A DNA stretch of 15,304 nucleotides from Tannerellaceae bacterium (GTDB lineage: Bacteria; Bacteroidota; Bacteroidia; Bacteroidales; Tannerellaceae), in contig JAISRY010000074.1 in NCBI GenBank assembly GCA_031273385.1, positions 1 through 15,304 on the forward strand. Reading direction: 5' to 3'. This document shows positions 15,160 through 15,304 of this stretch, in pieces. The translations under genes and the position numbers were made by a program. The notes beneath the pieces were generated by a model, which made no database searches, was not told where the DNA came from, and saw only the letters and a program-made list of their open reading frames with translations. The first letter of the stretch is position 1. Each line of letters begins with the position of its first letter.

Positions 15160-15304
15160 CAAAACGACCTCAGTAGCAGGGTATTTCGCATCCTATCTCT
15201 TTAACCTAATTACCCCATTGTTCCCTGGGAGTCCTCGTTGACCATTAACGATGAGGTAATGAGGTTTTTGTACTGACTAATGGGCTGCTACTGAGGTTGT
15301 TTTG
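15160..15304. repeat. Inverted repeat element reaching the right window edge
   Basis: The 20-base arms 15160-15179 and 15285-15304 pair with one mismatch. Inner arms 15203-15218 and 15251-15266 (AACCTAATTACCCCAT type) pair at 14 of 16 positions. The left arm is partly preceded by a related AACCTCATT...CACCTAATT segment at 15134-15152. It may continue beyond the window. No coding sequence is recognised after 14935. Confidence 0.7.

Overview
The window looks like a chromosomal segment of a Bacteroidales bacterium with fairly high G+C in its core genes. The grounds are: promoters of the Bacteroidetes type (-7 box TAnnTTTG, sometimes with TTTG about 19-20 bp upstream) before several genes; a Mfa/FimA-type fimbrillin lipoprotein with GLUG repeats; a large TlpA-like thioredoxin lineage protein; and a MerR/M23/alaS arrangement that I associate with this order. 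Genus cannot be fixed from the sequence; Tannerellaceae or a relative is possible.

Layout. 1-681 is non-coding and built of repeats: a 211-bp palindrome, a 4 x 21-bp tandem array, a 5 x 22-bp array of small palindromes, and a TTCACC/GGTGAA repeat block. 682-4008 is a leftward three-gene operon (M23 peptidase, MerR-type regulator, secreted thioredoxin-like protein). From an overlapping divergent promoter region, alaS and aroB run rightward, followed by tRNA-Pro(GGG), whose promoter lies partly inside aroB, and an intrinsic terminator. 7958-8892 holds an AT-rich leftward gene pair (DUF3791-like small protein, then an ADP-ribosyltransferase-like DUF3990 protein) joined by a TAATG overlap. 9000-9748 is again non-coding and carries the same repeat families: the 22-bp and 21-bp arrays in inverted orientation, a 365-bp inverted repeat, and a damaged half of the left palindrome. 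9749-12226 is a secreted glycosidase related to GH95; 12578-14935 is a fimbrillin-like, GLUG-repeat lipoprotein; the right edge has a terminator and one more inverted repeat that reaches the window end.

How it fits together. alaS, aroB and tRNA-Pro are housekeeping genes; M23/MerR/thioredoxin are envelope and regulatory genes. The DUF3791/DUF3990 pair has the organisation of a toxin-antitoxin or anti-phage module and is compositionally foreign. The glycosidase and the fimbrillin lipoprotein are envelope/surface functions. The least explained structure is the composite 21-bp/22-bp repeat element, present as two inverted copies with exact period and unit number preserved, bracketing about 8.5 kb of mostly core genes.
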